The notes under the pieces are model-generated. The model worked only from the letters and a program-made list of their open reading frames with translations, ran no database searches and was not told the DNA's origin. Below, piece by piece: positions 54,345 to 62,759 of a DNA stretch of 64,000 nt. Source of the stretch: Psychrobium sp051201665 (GTDB taxonomy: Bacteria > Pseudomonadota > Gammaproteobacteria > Enterobacterales > Psychrobiaceae); the NCBI RefSeq assembly GCF_051201665.1, contig NZ_CP179210.1, positions 3,348,001-3,412,000 on the forward strand, read 5' to 3'. Made by a program: the position numbers and the translations under genes. Position 1 is the stretch's first letter; each line of letters begins with the position of its first letter.

Positions 54345-55943
54345 ATGCTAACTTTGGCTCGAAAAATACAATTAGCGCTTGCCGTTATCGGCCTATCATT
54401 ACTGATGACAACAGTGCTTTATTTTTATAATGACGAGAAAAACATGGCGCAAGACTATGTTGCCATCAATCTCGAAAGTATTGCTCAAAATTATTTTGAT
54501 TCCGTCAATACCATGATGCTCACAGGCACCATGGCAAATCGAAAAATTTTCCAAGAAAAGATTGTTTCACACCAAGATATTGTCGAAGCGAAGATTATTC
54601 GCAGTGGCATAGTCAATAAGCTCTACGGCAATGGTTTTAGTGATCAAGTCGCCACCGATGACTTTGAACGCTCTGGCCTTGCAGGTAAACAAGACACCCA
54701 AATTATTACTCGTAATGGCAAACGAATCATGCAATTTATTATGCCAATGCGTGCCAGCAAAGATTACCGTGGTACAGATTGTTTAGGTTGTCACCAAGCC
54801 AAAGACGGTGACATCTTAGGCGCTGTTAAAGTCAGTTACGACTTATCGCAAAGTGATAGTAATATTCAATCATCCATCATTAAAGCGGGATTACTTCAGC
54901 TATTTGTAACACTAATTAGCTTCGGTATATTGGCCCTTATTCTTTATAAACTTATCTTTATGCGTATCAATCGCCTAAAAGGTCACTTAAATAATATCGA
55001 ACGTGATTTGGATTTAAGTACTGAACTTAAAATTCATCACAACGATGAGTTAAGCGATTTAAGCCGCGCTATCAACTCATTAACGAGCAAGTTTAGAGAG
55101 AGCCTACTTAATGTCTCACAAGCGACCCAAGAGCTAACCAATGCAGCGAAAGACGTCAACGATATTTCAATGCTGACGAAAGAAGCGGTACTCACCCAAA
55201 AAACGGCTACCGAATCTGTCGCTGCGGCCATTAACGAGTTAGATGCGTCAGCCAAAGAAGTTGAAAACCACACGCAGTTTGCAGCCAAAAAATCTATTGA
55301 AGCCAATGAAGGCGCAAGCAAAGGACTAATGATCGCACAGGATGCCCATCAAGGTATCAACACACTGCGCGATGAAGTTCAGGTCAACAGCAAGAAAATC
55401 GAAGAACTAGGCCTCAAAACAAGCGAAGTCGGCACTGTACTTGAAGTGATAACGCAAATTGCCGAGCAAACAAACCTGCTGGCACTGAATGCGGCCATAG
55501 AAGCAGCACGTGCTGGAGAGCAAGGACGTGGTTTCGCCGTCGTTGCTGATGAAGTTCGTAGCCTAGCAACACGTACTGGTGAATCTATTGTAGAAATTCA
55601 AGGCACCATCGACAGCCTACAACAAACAGCTGGTGAAGCCGTCGAATCAATGGTTAATGTGAGTTACGATGCCAATGAAAAAGCGGATAATGTCGCCAAT
55701 GTCTCTAACTTATTAACTGATATCGCCGCACAAATTCGCGAACTCGATGAATTAAACGCTCAAATAAGTAGCGCCGCTCATCAACAAAACCTAGCGGCCG
55801 ATGAAATCAACGAAAACGTTATCAACATTAGCGACGTTGCAGAAAAATCAGCAGAAGATGCCATTAAAGGCGAAGAGATTAGTTTGTCATTGCTCGAGCT
55901 TGCTAAAGGTCTATCTGATCAAGTGGCTAAATTTAAATTGTAA
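54345..55943 (+). CDS. Methyl-accepting chemotaxis protein with c-type haem sensor domain
   Basis: 532 residues. TM1 about 8-27, periplasmic sensor domain 28-180, TM2 about 183-207, HAMP 208-260, then a long signalling coil with the hairpin tip EVITQIAEQTNLLALNAAIEAARAGEQGRGFAVVADEVRSLATRT. The sensor domain contains CLGCH (Cys146, Cys149, His150), a c-type haem attachment site, in a context like Tll0287/DUF3365 sensors. It should sense redox state, oxygen, NO or similar haem ligands (inferred). Monocistronic. Confidence 0.9.
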   Translation: MLTLARKIQLALAVIGLSLLMTTVLYFYNDEKNMAQDYVAINLESIAQNYFDSVNTMMLTGTMANRKIFQEKIVSHQDIVEAKIIRSGIVNKLYGNGFSDQVATDDFERSGLAGKQDTQIITRNGKRIMQFIMPMRASKDYRGTDCLGCHQAKDGDILGAVKVSYDLSQSDSNIQSSIIKAGLLQLFVTLISFGILALILYKLIFMRINRLKGHLNNIERDLDLSTELKIHHNDELSDLSRAINSLTSKFRESLLNVSQATQELTNAAKDVNDISMLTKEAVLTQKTATESVAAAINELDASAKEVENHTQFAAKKSIEANEGASKGLMIAQDAHQGINTLRDEVQVNSKKIEELGLKTSEVGTVLEVITQIAEQTNLLALNAAIEAARAGEQGRGFAVVADEVRSLATRTGESIVEIQGTIDSLQQTAGEAVESMVNVSYDANEKADNVANVSNLLTDIAAQIRELDELNAQISSAAHQQNLAADEINENVINISDVAEKSAEDAIKGEEISLSLLELAKGLSDQVAKFKL

Positions 55944-56038
55944 AACCCTTCTTTAATTCGTATTAGGCCTTTAAGCATGGCCTAATGCGCGTCTATAATG
56001 CTCGAATTAATCTCTAAAATAATCTTTACGGAATTCCA

Positions 56039-56257
56039 ATGAGCAAACAAATTACTGACGAACAATCTCAAGAACTAATGGACGGCATTGCCCACTTATG
56101 TGGAGAAATGGAGTTAGAGCCAGAACAAATTCTTGATGGCATCGCGCGTTCATTAATGGGTGCGTGTAGTGCATTAGGCACATCTAACCTTACGGTATCT
56201 GTTGATGATTTTGGACAATGTGAAGTGAAATTACTTGAACAGGTCGTTGTTGAATAA
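56039..56257 (+). CDS. Conserved small hypothetical protein
   Basis: 72 residues (MSKQITDEQSQELMDGIAHL then CGEMELEPEQILDGIARSLM). Helical and acidic, no signal peptide or membrane helix. I do not recognise the family. It lies 5 bases before the CYTH gene, so the two are likely co-transcribed. Confidence 0.6.
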   Translation: MSKQITDEQSQELMDGIAHLCGEMELEPEQILDGIARSLMGACSALGTSNLTVSVDDFGQCEVKLLEQVVVE

Positions 56258-56262
56258 TTGCG

Positions 56263-56814
56263 ATGACAACAGAGCATTTTAAAGGGCAATTCGAAGTAGA
56301 GTTAAAATATCGAATTGCATCACCTCAAGCATTCAAACGCGCTTTAAACAAAGTACCGCATGACATTCGTTTTGAAGATAATAGTGAAACCGATTGGTAT
56401 TACGACACAGAGAATAATTGCTTACGTACCGATAGTAAGCACCAACTACTTAGAGATATCCAACCTGCCAATATTCAATTGTGGATTGTCAAAGGTCCTG
56501 GCGGTGATGATTGTGAAGCAAGCGATATTCTAGATTTAGGCGCGGCAAAAAACATGTTGTCGACGCTTGGCTATCAATTGACTCTTACCATGAGCAAAAC
56601 CCGCAGTATTTATTTCGTGGGTGAATATCACATCACTTTTGACTATCTAGAAGGCCTAGGCTATTTTGCTGAGTTTGCGATAATGACCGATGATGAACCT
56701 GCATTGGATTACCATCGTCAACAGCTGGTATCGTTAGCTGATAAGTTTTCTCTTGGTAATAACGAACTTGAACATAGTTCATATCGCACCTTATTTGAAA
56801 GCGTAAACGAGTAA
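56263..56814 (+). CDS. CYTH-domain protein, class IV adenylate cyclase / triphosphatase
   Basis: 183 residues. The ExExK motif is present at the start of the domain (FEVELKYRI), followed by the DWYYDTENNCLR strand and later basic and acidic residues (KTRSIYF, ITFDYLEGLGYFAEF) that line the CYTH tunnel. Members hydrolyse triphosphates (thiamine triphosphate, inorganic triphosphate) or cyclise ATP (CyaB). Which it does here cannot be told. Co-transcribed with the preceding 72-residue protein. Confidence 0.8.
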   Translation: MTTEHFKGQFEVELKYRIASPQAFKRALNKVPHDIRFEDNSETDWYYDTENNCLRTDSKHQLLRDIQPANIQLWIVKGPGGDDCEASDILDLGAAKNMLSTLGYQLTLTMSKTRSIYFVGEYHITFDYLEGLGYFAEFAIMTDDEPALDYHRQQLVSLADKFSLGNNELEHSSYRTLFESVNE

Positions 56815-56825
56815 ATACTCAATCG

Positions 56826-57239
56826 CTAATAAAATAATCCTTTAAATTCATCCCATATTCCCAATGATTCATTGGGAAAGAAATCAATTCCAAGCCACGA
56901 TTTTAATAAATACAAAATCACAAAAATCACGCCAAAAATAATTATTCCTATCACAAATAATGTCATTAAAAACAATAATGCTGCGGTGAATCGTTCCGCC
57001 GGTGATAAGCTACGTTTATTGACCCCGCCAAGAAAGACAATATAGAAACTCCACGGTACAAATGGCAGTGCTAAGGTTGGCCTAAAATCAATTTTATGAT
57101 TGTCCCAGTCTCTTGTACTAATCGCTTTTTGTAATGCTTTGCGTTGTTTATAACTGAAACTATTAGCGACTGCGGGATCCATTTTTCCTAGCAATTGTTT
57201 AACGTGGGCATGTCGTTGATTTGATTTATATGTCGTCAT
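56826..57239 (-). CDS. Hypothetical membrane protein
   Basis: 137 residues. N-terminal soluble basic half (SNQRHAHVKQLLGKMDPAVA) and two hydrophobic segments (LPFVPWSFYIVFLGG and a long LLFLMTLFVIGIIIFGVIFVILYLL). No family that I can name with certainty; such proteins are sometimes misnamed in databases. It converges with the CYTH gene with an 11-base gap. No RBS that decides the start, ATG 57239. Confidence 0.6.
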   Translation of the reverse strand: MTTYKSNQRHAHVKQLLGKMDPAVANSFSYKQRKALQKAISTRDWDNHKIDFRPTLALPFVPWSFYIVFLGGVNKRSLSPAERFTAALLFLMTLFVIGIIIFGVIFVILYLLKSWLGIDFFPNESLGIWDEFKGLFY

Positions 57240-57420
57240 AGAGCCTCATTTACTGGTCTAATTCAATATAAAACTAAAGAATTAACTTAATTATATTTTT
57301 AGCACTTTACCACTCAATTAAGCATAGTCTTTGACAGATAAAAGATTATAATTAACTCAATGTTTATTGCTCGTTCAATCATTGTGCGAAGTTTTAAAAG
57401 CGCTCCTCAACTTTGACAAT

Positions 57421-57443
57421 AAAAAATGCCAGTACACGGCATT
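57421..57443 (-). terminator. Terminator of argP, overlapping its stop codon
   Basis: Stem AATGCC/GGCATT with a T-run on the minus strand. The right arm contains the argP stop region (stop at 57442-57444). Confidence 0.6.
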
Positions 57444-58338
57444 AATTTTTACCTAGTATCGCTTGCCCATACTGCACAATTTCTTTAGAAATTTTCTTGT
57501 GGATTCCTTGCACTAACACCCAGCTATGCCAATACATTGTTAACGTTATTGATTTATCACTACACAAGTTAATCAACTCGCCACTGGCAATTTCATATTC
57601 AATTTGCAGCGTTGGCACTAAACAATAAGCAGCCCCCTGTTTAGCGAGTTCGACGAAAGCTTGAGACGAGCGAACACTATGACAATAGTAATCACGGGGC
57701 TGAATATTAAAATGTTGTTCAATAAACTTAACGTGCATATCATCGTTAGGATCATAACTGATCCCCGGTGCATAACGCAGGCTATCTTTAGTGATCCCAT
57801 TAGGGAAATAGCGCTTAGCAAACTCTGGTGAACACACTAAAATAAAGGTGACATCACCTAGTTTAAAAGATTGATACCCCGGCAGTGCTTTTTCAATACA
57901 ACTCACCGCGCCAGTCGCTTGCCCTGATCGCAAGGTTTCGATGGTTTGATATTCATTTTTAACAATCAAATCTAGCTCGACTAAATGACGTTTGAGTACA
58001 GGGGTAATAGCGCCGAGAAACCAAGTGGCAATAGAGTCTGCATTAACCGCAAGGGATACTTTAATCGGTTTAGTAGGTGAGTCAGGAGCTAGCTCTGGAA
58101 TAAGCTCATTTTCAAGCTCTCGCACCATCTTAAAATGCACAACGAGCCGCTCTCCGGCACTAGTTGCAGTAATTGGGCTAGACCGAATAATCACAGGCTG
58201 GCCGATATTCTCTTCCAATAACTTAATCCGTTGTGACACAGCAGATTGAGTGATAAACAACTTAACAGCTGCTTTTTCAAAGCTTTGTAGATCAATAACG
58301 GCGGTAAGCGCCTCAAGCAATTTGTAGTCGAATTTCAT
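57442..58338 (-). CDS. argP: LysR-type regulator ArgP
   Basis: 298-residue LysR regulator. N-terminal helix-turn-helix FDYKLLEALTAVIDLQSFEKAAVKLFITQSAVSQRIKLLEENIGQPVIIR is the ArgP/IciA type. The ligand domain follows (IKVSLAVNADSIATWFLGAI). It activates argO in response to Arg and Lys in other gammaproteobacteria; argO is divergent here, which supports the name. ATG 58338 (MKFDYKLLEAL) chosen; a further start at 58347 adds three residues. Confidence 0.9.
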   Translation of the reverse strand: MKFDYKLLEALTAVIDLQSFEKAAVKLFITQSAVSQRIKLLEENIGQPVIIRSSPITATSAGERLVVHFKMVRELENELIPELAPDSPTKPIKVSLAVNADSIATWFLGAITPVLKRHLVELDLIVKNEYQTIETLRSGQATGAVSCIEKALPGYQSFKLGDVTFILVCSPEFAKRYFPNGITKDSLRYAPGISYDPNDDMHVKFIEQHFNIQPRDYYCHSVRSSQAFVELAKQGAAYCLVPTLQIEYEIASGELINLCSDKSITLTMYWHSWVLVQGIHKKISKEIVQYGQAILGKN

Positions 58339-58492
58339 CACGTACACTCATTAATAACCAAGCCAACCCATCATAAGTAAAATTAATGATATATCAAATT
58401 TATTAATTTTATTTAACAACCATTAGCGCGCAGAATAGCCACATATTTTAGTTAGCACAATTTATACCCGCTCAATATTGAGGAGCAACATA

Positions 58493-59125
58493 ATGAGTTA
58501 TTTAGTCGCCATGAAAGGATTTACCCTAGGTCTAAGCATGATCGTTCCAATCGGTGCTCAAAACGCCATGATCTTAAACCAAGGCATTAATCGTAATCAT
58601 CATTTGTTAGCAGCAGCACTTTGCGCATTCTATGACATCTTACTCATTTCAGTAGGCATCATGGGTGGCAGCTTAATCTTAAATAGCAGCGATATCATGT
58701 TTACGCTATTAACCTGGGGTGGGATTTTATTTCTTATCGGTTACGGCGCTAGCTCTTATCAAGCCGCGCTTTCTCCACAGACAAGTGAAAAAGGCAATAA
58801 AAACACAGCGCATAAATCAATTAAGGTTGTTGTTTTAACTAGCTTGGTGGTTACATTCTTGAACCCACATGCCTACATCGACACAGTAATGGTAATTGGC
58901 AGTGTTGGTGGTCAATTTGACGGGTTAAATAAATACTACTTCATGGCAGGCGCAATGGCTGCATCATTAACATGGTTCTTCACGTTGGCATCAGGCGCCG
59001 CTAAGCTCTCTCACATTCTAGCGCGCCCTAAAGTAAAACAAGGCATCGACTTAGCGATTGCCGCCGTAATGTGGATTATCGCAGCAAGCCTTTTCCAAAG
59101 CTGGATTGAACGTTTTTATTCATAA
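58493..59125 (+). CDS. argO: Arginine/lysine exporter ArgO (LysE family)
   Basis: 210-residue LysE-family exporter with about six helices. Hallmark start GFTLGLSMIVPIGAQNAMILNQGINR, followed by FYDILLISVGIMGGSLIL and VVTFLNPHAYIDTVMVIG (the NPxxYxD motif). Start ATG 58493 behind AGGAGC. Exports basic amino acids; control by the divergent argP is expected, and the 154-base gap 58339-58492 should hold its operator. Confidence 0.9.
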   Translation: MSYLVAMKGFTLGLSMIVPIGAQNAMILNQGINRNHHLLAAALCAFYDILLISVGIMGGSLILNSSDIMFTLLTWGGILFLIGYGASSYQAALSPQTSEKGNKNTAHKSIKVVVLTSLVVTFLNPHAYIDTVMVIGSVGGQFDGLNKYYFMAGAMAASLTWFFTLASGAAKLSHILARPKVKQGIDLAIAAVMWIIAASLFQSWIERFYS

Positions 59126-59333
59126 GCTTCACACCGGCGTATTATTATAAATATCTAGTAATACGCTCTAACGTCACATGCTTTATTTTTAATCTCTCAA
59201 ATTCATCAAAAAATCACCAAGATCGCTCGACTTATCACACTAATCTATCTATAGTGCCGCTCCTTAATTAGCCACTTAATTTGATGGTGCAAACGTCTGC
59301 GATCGTTTGCCACAAACATCTAGGAATTTCACT

Positions 59334-60938
59334 TTGATTACTTCAGCAAATATCACCATGCAATTTGGCGCCGAGCCATTGTTCGAAAACATTTCAGCGC
59401 AATTTGGACACGGCAATCGCTACGGTCTCATTGGTGCAAACGGCTGTGGTAAATCAACGTTCATGAAGATCCTAAGTGGTGAGCTTGTACCAACGTCAGG
59501 CAACGTATCTTTAACGCCAGGTAATAAAGTAGGCGTATTAAGCCAAGACCAGTTTGCCTTTGAGCAATACAGCGTTGTTGATACCGTTATCATGGGTGAC
59601 ACCGAACTGTGGAAAATCAAAGAAGAGCGCGATCGTATTTACGCGCTACCAGAGATGTCTGAAGAAGAAGGTATGCGCGTTGCGCAACTGGAAAGTGATT
59701 TTGCTGAAATGGACGGTTACAGCGCTGAAAGTCGTGCTGGCGATATCTTAATTGAAGCTGGTATCGAAGAAGAATATCACTTTGGCCTCATGCAACAAGT
59801 TGCCCCAGGTTGGAAAGTTCGTGTGTTATTAGCACAAGCGTTATTCGCTAACCCTGATATTTTATTGCTTGATGAGCCAACCAATAACTTGGACATCCAC
59901 ACCATCAACTGGTTAGCCGAAGTATTAAATCAGCGTAAATCAACTATGATTATTATTTCTCATGACCGTCACTTCCTTAATTCAGTGTGTACCCATATGG
60001 CAGACATCGATTACGGTGAATTACGTATTTACCCGGGTAACTACGAATACTTTATGGAAGCATCAAGCCTTATTCGCGAGCAACTATTGGCTGAAAACCA
60101 AAAGAAAAGTGAAGAAATTGACGAACTTCAAGCCTTTGTGAATCGTTTTGGCGCCAATGCTTCTAAAGCAAAACAAGCTAGTTCGCGTGCTAAAAAAATG
60201 GACAAAATTAAACTTGACGAAGTTAAAGCATCGAGCCGTATGACACCATCACTAAGCTTTAAAGAAAGTAAAAAACTACATCGCCAAGCGTTAATTTTAG
60301 AAGAGATAGGCCATGGTTTTGACGGTGAAACGCTATTCAAAAACGGTAACCTTATTTTAGAAGCCGGTGCAAAATTAGCGGTAATCGGCGAAAATGGTGT
60401 TGGTAAAACAACCTTCCTGCGCTGTTTGATGGACGAATTGCAAACAAACCAAGGTGTAGTGAAATGGTCAGAAAACGCTGCTATTGGTTATTGCCCACAA
60501 GACAGCAGTAACGACTTTGATAACGATCTCACGTTATTCGATTGGATGAGCCAATGGCGCACACCAAAGCACAACGATTTAATGGTTCGAGGCATGCTAG
60601 GTCGTTTACTGTTTACGGCAGATGATTCGAACAAGAAAGCGAAAAACTGTTCAGGTGGAGAAAAGAATCGCCTGTTATTCGGTAAACTAATGATGCAAGA
60701 CATCAATGTACTAGTCATGGACGAACCGACTAACCACATGGATATGGAAGCCATTGAATCATTAAACATCGCGTTAAAAGCGTGGGAAGGCACCTTGATT
60801 TTCGTTAGTCATGATCGTGAGTTTGTATCGTCACTAGCCACAGGTATTATCGAAATTAAAGACCAAGAAATGGTTCACTTTAGCGGTACCTACGATGAGT
60901 ATTTATCAAGCCGAGAACTGCAATTGAAAATTGCCTAA
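59334..60938 (+). CDS. ybiT: ABC-F type ATPase YbiT
   Basis: 534 residues, two ATPase domains joined by a charged linker, no membrane domain. Domain 1: LIGANGCGKSTFMK, VAPGWKVRVLLAQALFANPDILLLDEPTNNLD, SHDRHFLN. Linker with FVNRFGANASKAKQASSRAKKMDK. Domain 2: VIGENGVGKTTFLR, NCSGGEKNRLLFGKLMMQ, LVMDEPTNHMDMEAIESL. The sequence is close to E. coli YbiT, an ABC-F factor acting on ribosomes. The start is TTG 59334 (MITSANITMQFG), supported by family alignment and TAGGA upstream. An IS4 element follows 13 bases past the stop. Confidence 0.9.
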   Translation: MITSANITMQFGAEPLFENISAQFGHGNRYGLIGANGCGKSTFMKILSGELVPTSGNVSLTPGNKVGVLSQDQFAFEQYSVVDTVIMGDTELWKIKEERDRIYALPEMSEEEGMRVAQLESDFAEMDGYSAESRAGDILIEAGIEEEYHFGLMQQVAPGWKVRVLLAQALFANPDILLLDEPTNNLDIHTINWLAEVLNQRKSTMIIISHDRHFLNSVCTHMADIDYGELRIYPGNYEYFMEASSLIREQLLAENQKKSEEIDELQAFVNRFGANASKAKQASSRAKKMDKIKLDEVKASSRMTPSLSFKESKKLHRQALILEEIGHGFDGETLFKNGNLILEAGAKLAVIGENGVGKTTFLRCLMDELQTNQGVVKWSENAAIGYCPQDSSNDFDNDLTLFDWMSQWRTPKHNDLMVRGMLGRLLFTADDSNKKAKNCSGGEKNRLLFGKLMMQDINVLVMDEPTNHMDMEAIESLNIALKAWEGTLIFVSHDREFVSSLATGIIEIKDQEMVHFSGTYDEYLSSRELQLKIA

Positions 60939-61021
60939 GTCAGTTATTATAAAAGCAGCCAATTGGCCAACACTGATCAGTTAAGAAATCGATCAGTTGA
61001 CAGAAACAACGATCATACGAC

Positions 61022-61054
61022 AATAGCCTCATCTTTTGGATGGGGCTATTTTTT
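61022..61054 (+). terminator. Hairpin terminator inside the IS, just before the transposase start
   Basis: Stem AATAGCCTCATC/GATGGGGCTATT (one mismatch) followed by four to six T, ending at the ATG 61055. It would block read-through from genes outside the element and leaves no room for a Shine-Dalgarno. Confidence 0.65.
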
Positions 61055-62368
61055 ATGTTATCTATGTGGTTGGATGATGTCCACACTCTTGCAGAGCCAG
61101 AGAGCGTAAACATTTTTCAAAAAAGTTTACCGCTTGAGTGGATTGAATCCGTACTAAAAACAACGAACAAAGCGAGTATCAGACGCAGGAAATTACCCGC
61201 AGAGCTTGTTGTTTGGTTAATTGTTGGTATGGGCTTGTATCGGGATCGTTCAATTAATGATGTCGTGAATAAACTAGATTTATCATTAACAGATGAGTTA
61301 GGTGAAACAGTTGCACCAAGTGCCGTTCCGCAAGCGCGTTTAAGGCTCGGAAAAGAACCATTAGAAGCATTGTTTAATTTAACGGCCGCGCATTGGGTAA
61401 AACAAGAAGATACAGAAGACACTTGGCACGGGCTGCAACTCTTTGCTGTAGATGGTACTTGCTTTCGCACCCCCGACTCACCAGAGCTTGCTGAACACTT
61501 TGGCTATATAAAACATCGCAAAGACCGCCATACTGAATATCCAATGCTTCGCTTATGCGCGTTAATGTCATTACGCAGTCGATTAATTCATGATGTCGCC
61601 TTTGGTCCTTGCGTTAAAGGAGAAATCACACACACCAAAACCCTCAGTATTCCTAATCAAAGCCTTACGCTATTTGACCGCTGCTATTTGTCAGCAGAGT
61701 TGATGATTAATTGGCAAAGAGCGCATATAGATAGCCATTGGTTAACCCCGATAAAGTCTAATACACGATTTCAAATTATTGAAGAATACAGTAGTGGAGA
61801 TTGTCTCATTGAAATGAATGTTTCCGCGCATGCGAGGAAACAAGATCCCAGTTTGCCAGAGACTTGGCAAGCTAGAATGGTGACTTACAAGGAGCCCAAA
61901 GGTCAAATTAAAGGATTTATCACCTCATTGCTTGATAGTGAATTATATCCAAAGGACGACTTACTTCATGTCTATTGGGAGCGATGGGAAATCGAGAATG
62001 GTTATGGTGAAATAAAATGTCAACAGCTTGAAAACTCAATGATGTTACGTAGCCAAACGGTAACAGGGGTTTATCAAGAGCTTTGGGGGATATTGATTGC
62101 GTATAATCTTGTGCGAGTTGAGATAAGTCAAATAGCGAAAGAAGCTAAAGTACCACCTCTGCGTATCAGTTTCATCATGGCATTGCGTTATATCCAAGAT
62201 GAGTTACTGTGGTGTGCGATAGCTAAGCCAGGAACAATCCCCAGTAAACTCAAAGCGATGCGAGCTAAAGTGAAAAAGTTTGTGCTACCTAAAAAAAGAA
62301 AACGGCCCAAACCAAGGACCGTTAGAATCTCTAAAACTAGTTATACCATTCAGAAAAAACATGCTTAA
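61055..62368 (+). CDS. IS4-family DDE transposase
   Basis: 437 residues, intact. An N-terminal DNA-binding region (RRRKLPAELVVWLIVGMGLYRDRSINDVV) is followed by a DDE catalytic core: Asp in LFAVDGTCFRTPDS, Asp in LTLFDRCYLSAELM, and the YREK motif in HVYWERWEIENGYGEIKCQQLE (Tyr, Arg, Glu, Lys). Basic C-terminal tail (KKRKRPKPRTVRISK). The start ATG 61055 directly follows a hairpin. Confidence 0.9.
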   Translation: MLSMWLDDVHTLAEPESVNIFQKSLPLEWIESVLKTTNKASIRRRKLPAELVVWLIVGMGLYRDRSINDVVNKLDLSLTDELGETVAPSAVPQARLRLGKEPLEALFNLTAAHWVKQEDTEDTWHGLQLFAVDGTCFRTPDSPELAEHFGYIKHRKDRHTEYPMLRLCALMSLRSRLIHDVAFGPCVKGEITHTKTLSIPNQSLTLFDRCYLSAELMINWQRAHIDSHWLTPIKSNTRFQIIEEYSSGDCLIEMNVSAHARKQDPSLPETWQARMVTYKEPKGQIKGFITSLLDSELYPKDDLLHVYWERWEIENGYGEIKCQQLENSMMLRSQTVTGVYQELWGILIAYNLVRVEISQIAKEAKVPPLRISFIMALRYIQDELLWCAIAKPGTIPSKLKAMRAKVKKFVLPKKRKRPKPRTVRISKTSYTIQKKHA

Positions 62369-62477
62369 CTGAATGGTGTTGGCCAATTGGCTGCTTTTTA
62401 CTTCTTACAGCTCACTACTGATACTTTGCCGCTGTAATAAACTCACTAAACGACTCACACCAAACAATCACGCTATT

Positions 62478-62639
62478 ATACCAATTGCATTAAGTAAGTG
62501 ATCTTGTTGTGCGTAGAGAAAATCAGCTAAAACAAGGCGCTCGATTGACTAATAGCTGGCTATTAGGATTGAGAGTAACGCCATTTTAGTTAATTTTAAC
62601 AAGTACAAGTGGGCAAATATTTAATGCAATTAATGGTAT
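62478..62639 (+). repeat. Family A palindromic repeat, copy 6
   Basis: 162 bp, forward, with the three extra bases in the right end (as in the copy at 39856) and GAGAGTAACGCC in place of GAGAGCAACGCC. It lies between the IS and the RND gene. Confidence 0.9.
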
Positions 62640-62682
62640 TATGTAAAGACTTTGTAAAAGAACGATGAACAGCTAAAAATAA

Positions 62683-62706
62683 AAAAGCGACCTTTAGGTC
62701 GCTTTT
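62683..62706 (-). terminator. Terminator of the RND pump gene
   Basis: Stem AAAAGCGACC/GGTCGCTTTT with loop TTTA and T-run on the minus strand, 53 bases past the stop. Confidence 0.8.
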
Positions 62707-62759
62707 CAAAACTTTTTTCAACACAATGCTAATACATCACTGACATTTAGCGTATGTTA

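Larger units (their letters stand above)
60951..62398 (+). mobile_element. IS4-family insertion sequence
   Basis: 1448 bp bounded by perfect 23-bp terminal inverted repeats (left 60951-60973, right 62376-62398, beginning AAAAGCAGCCAATTGGCCAA). One transposase gene inside, intact. I see no direct target duplication at the flanks (GTTATTAT against TACTTCTT), so the copy may have been moved by recombination or be old. A hairpin precedes the transposase start. Confidence 0.9.

Noticed and set aside
60951..62398. Disruption of ybiT by the IS element
   Set aside because: ybiT ends normally at 60938, 13 bases before the IS; its C-terminus matches the family.
5020..62639. CRISPR array formed by the repeated 160-bp units
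   Set aside because: Copies are widely scattered, in both orientations and without regular spacers; no cas genes.
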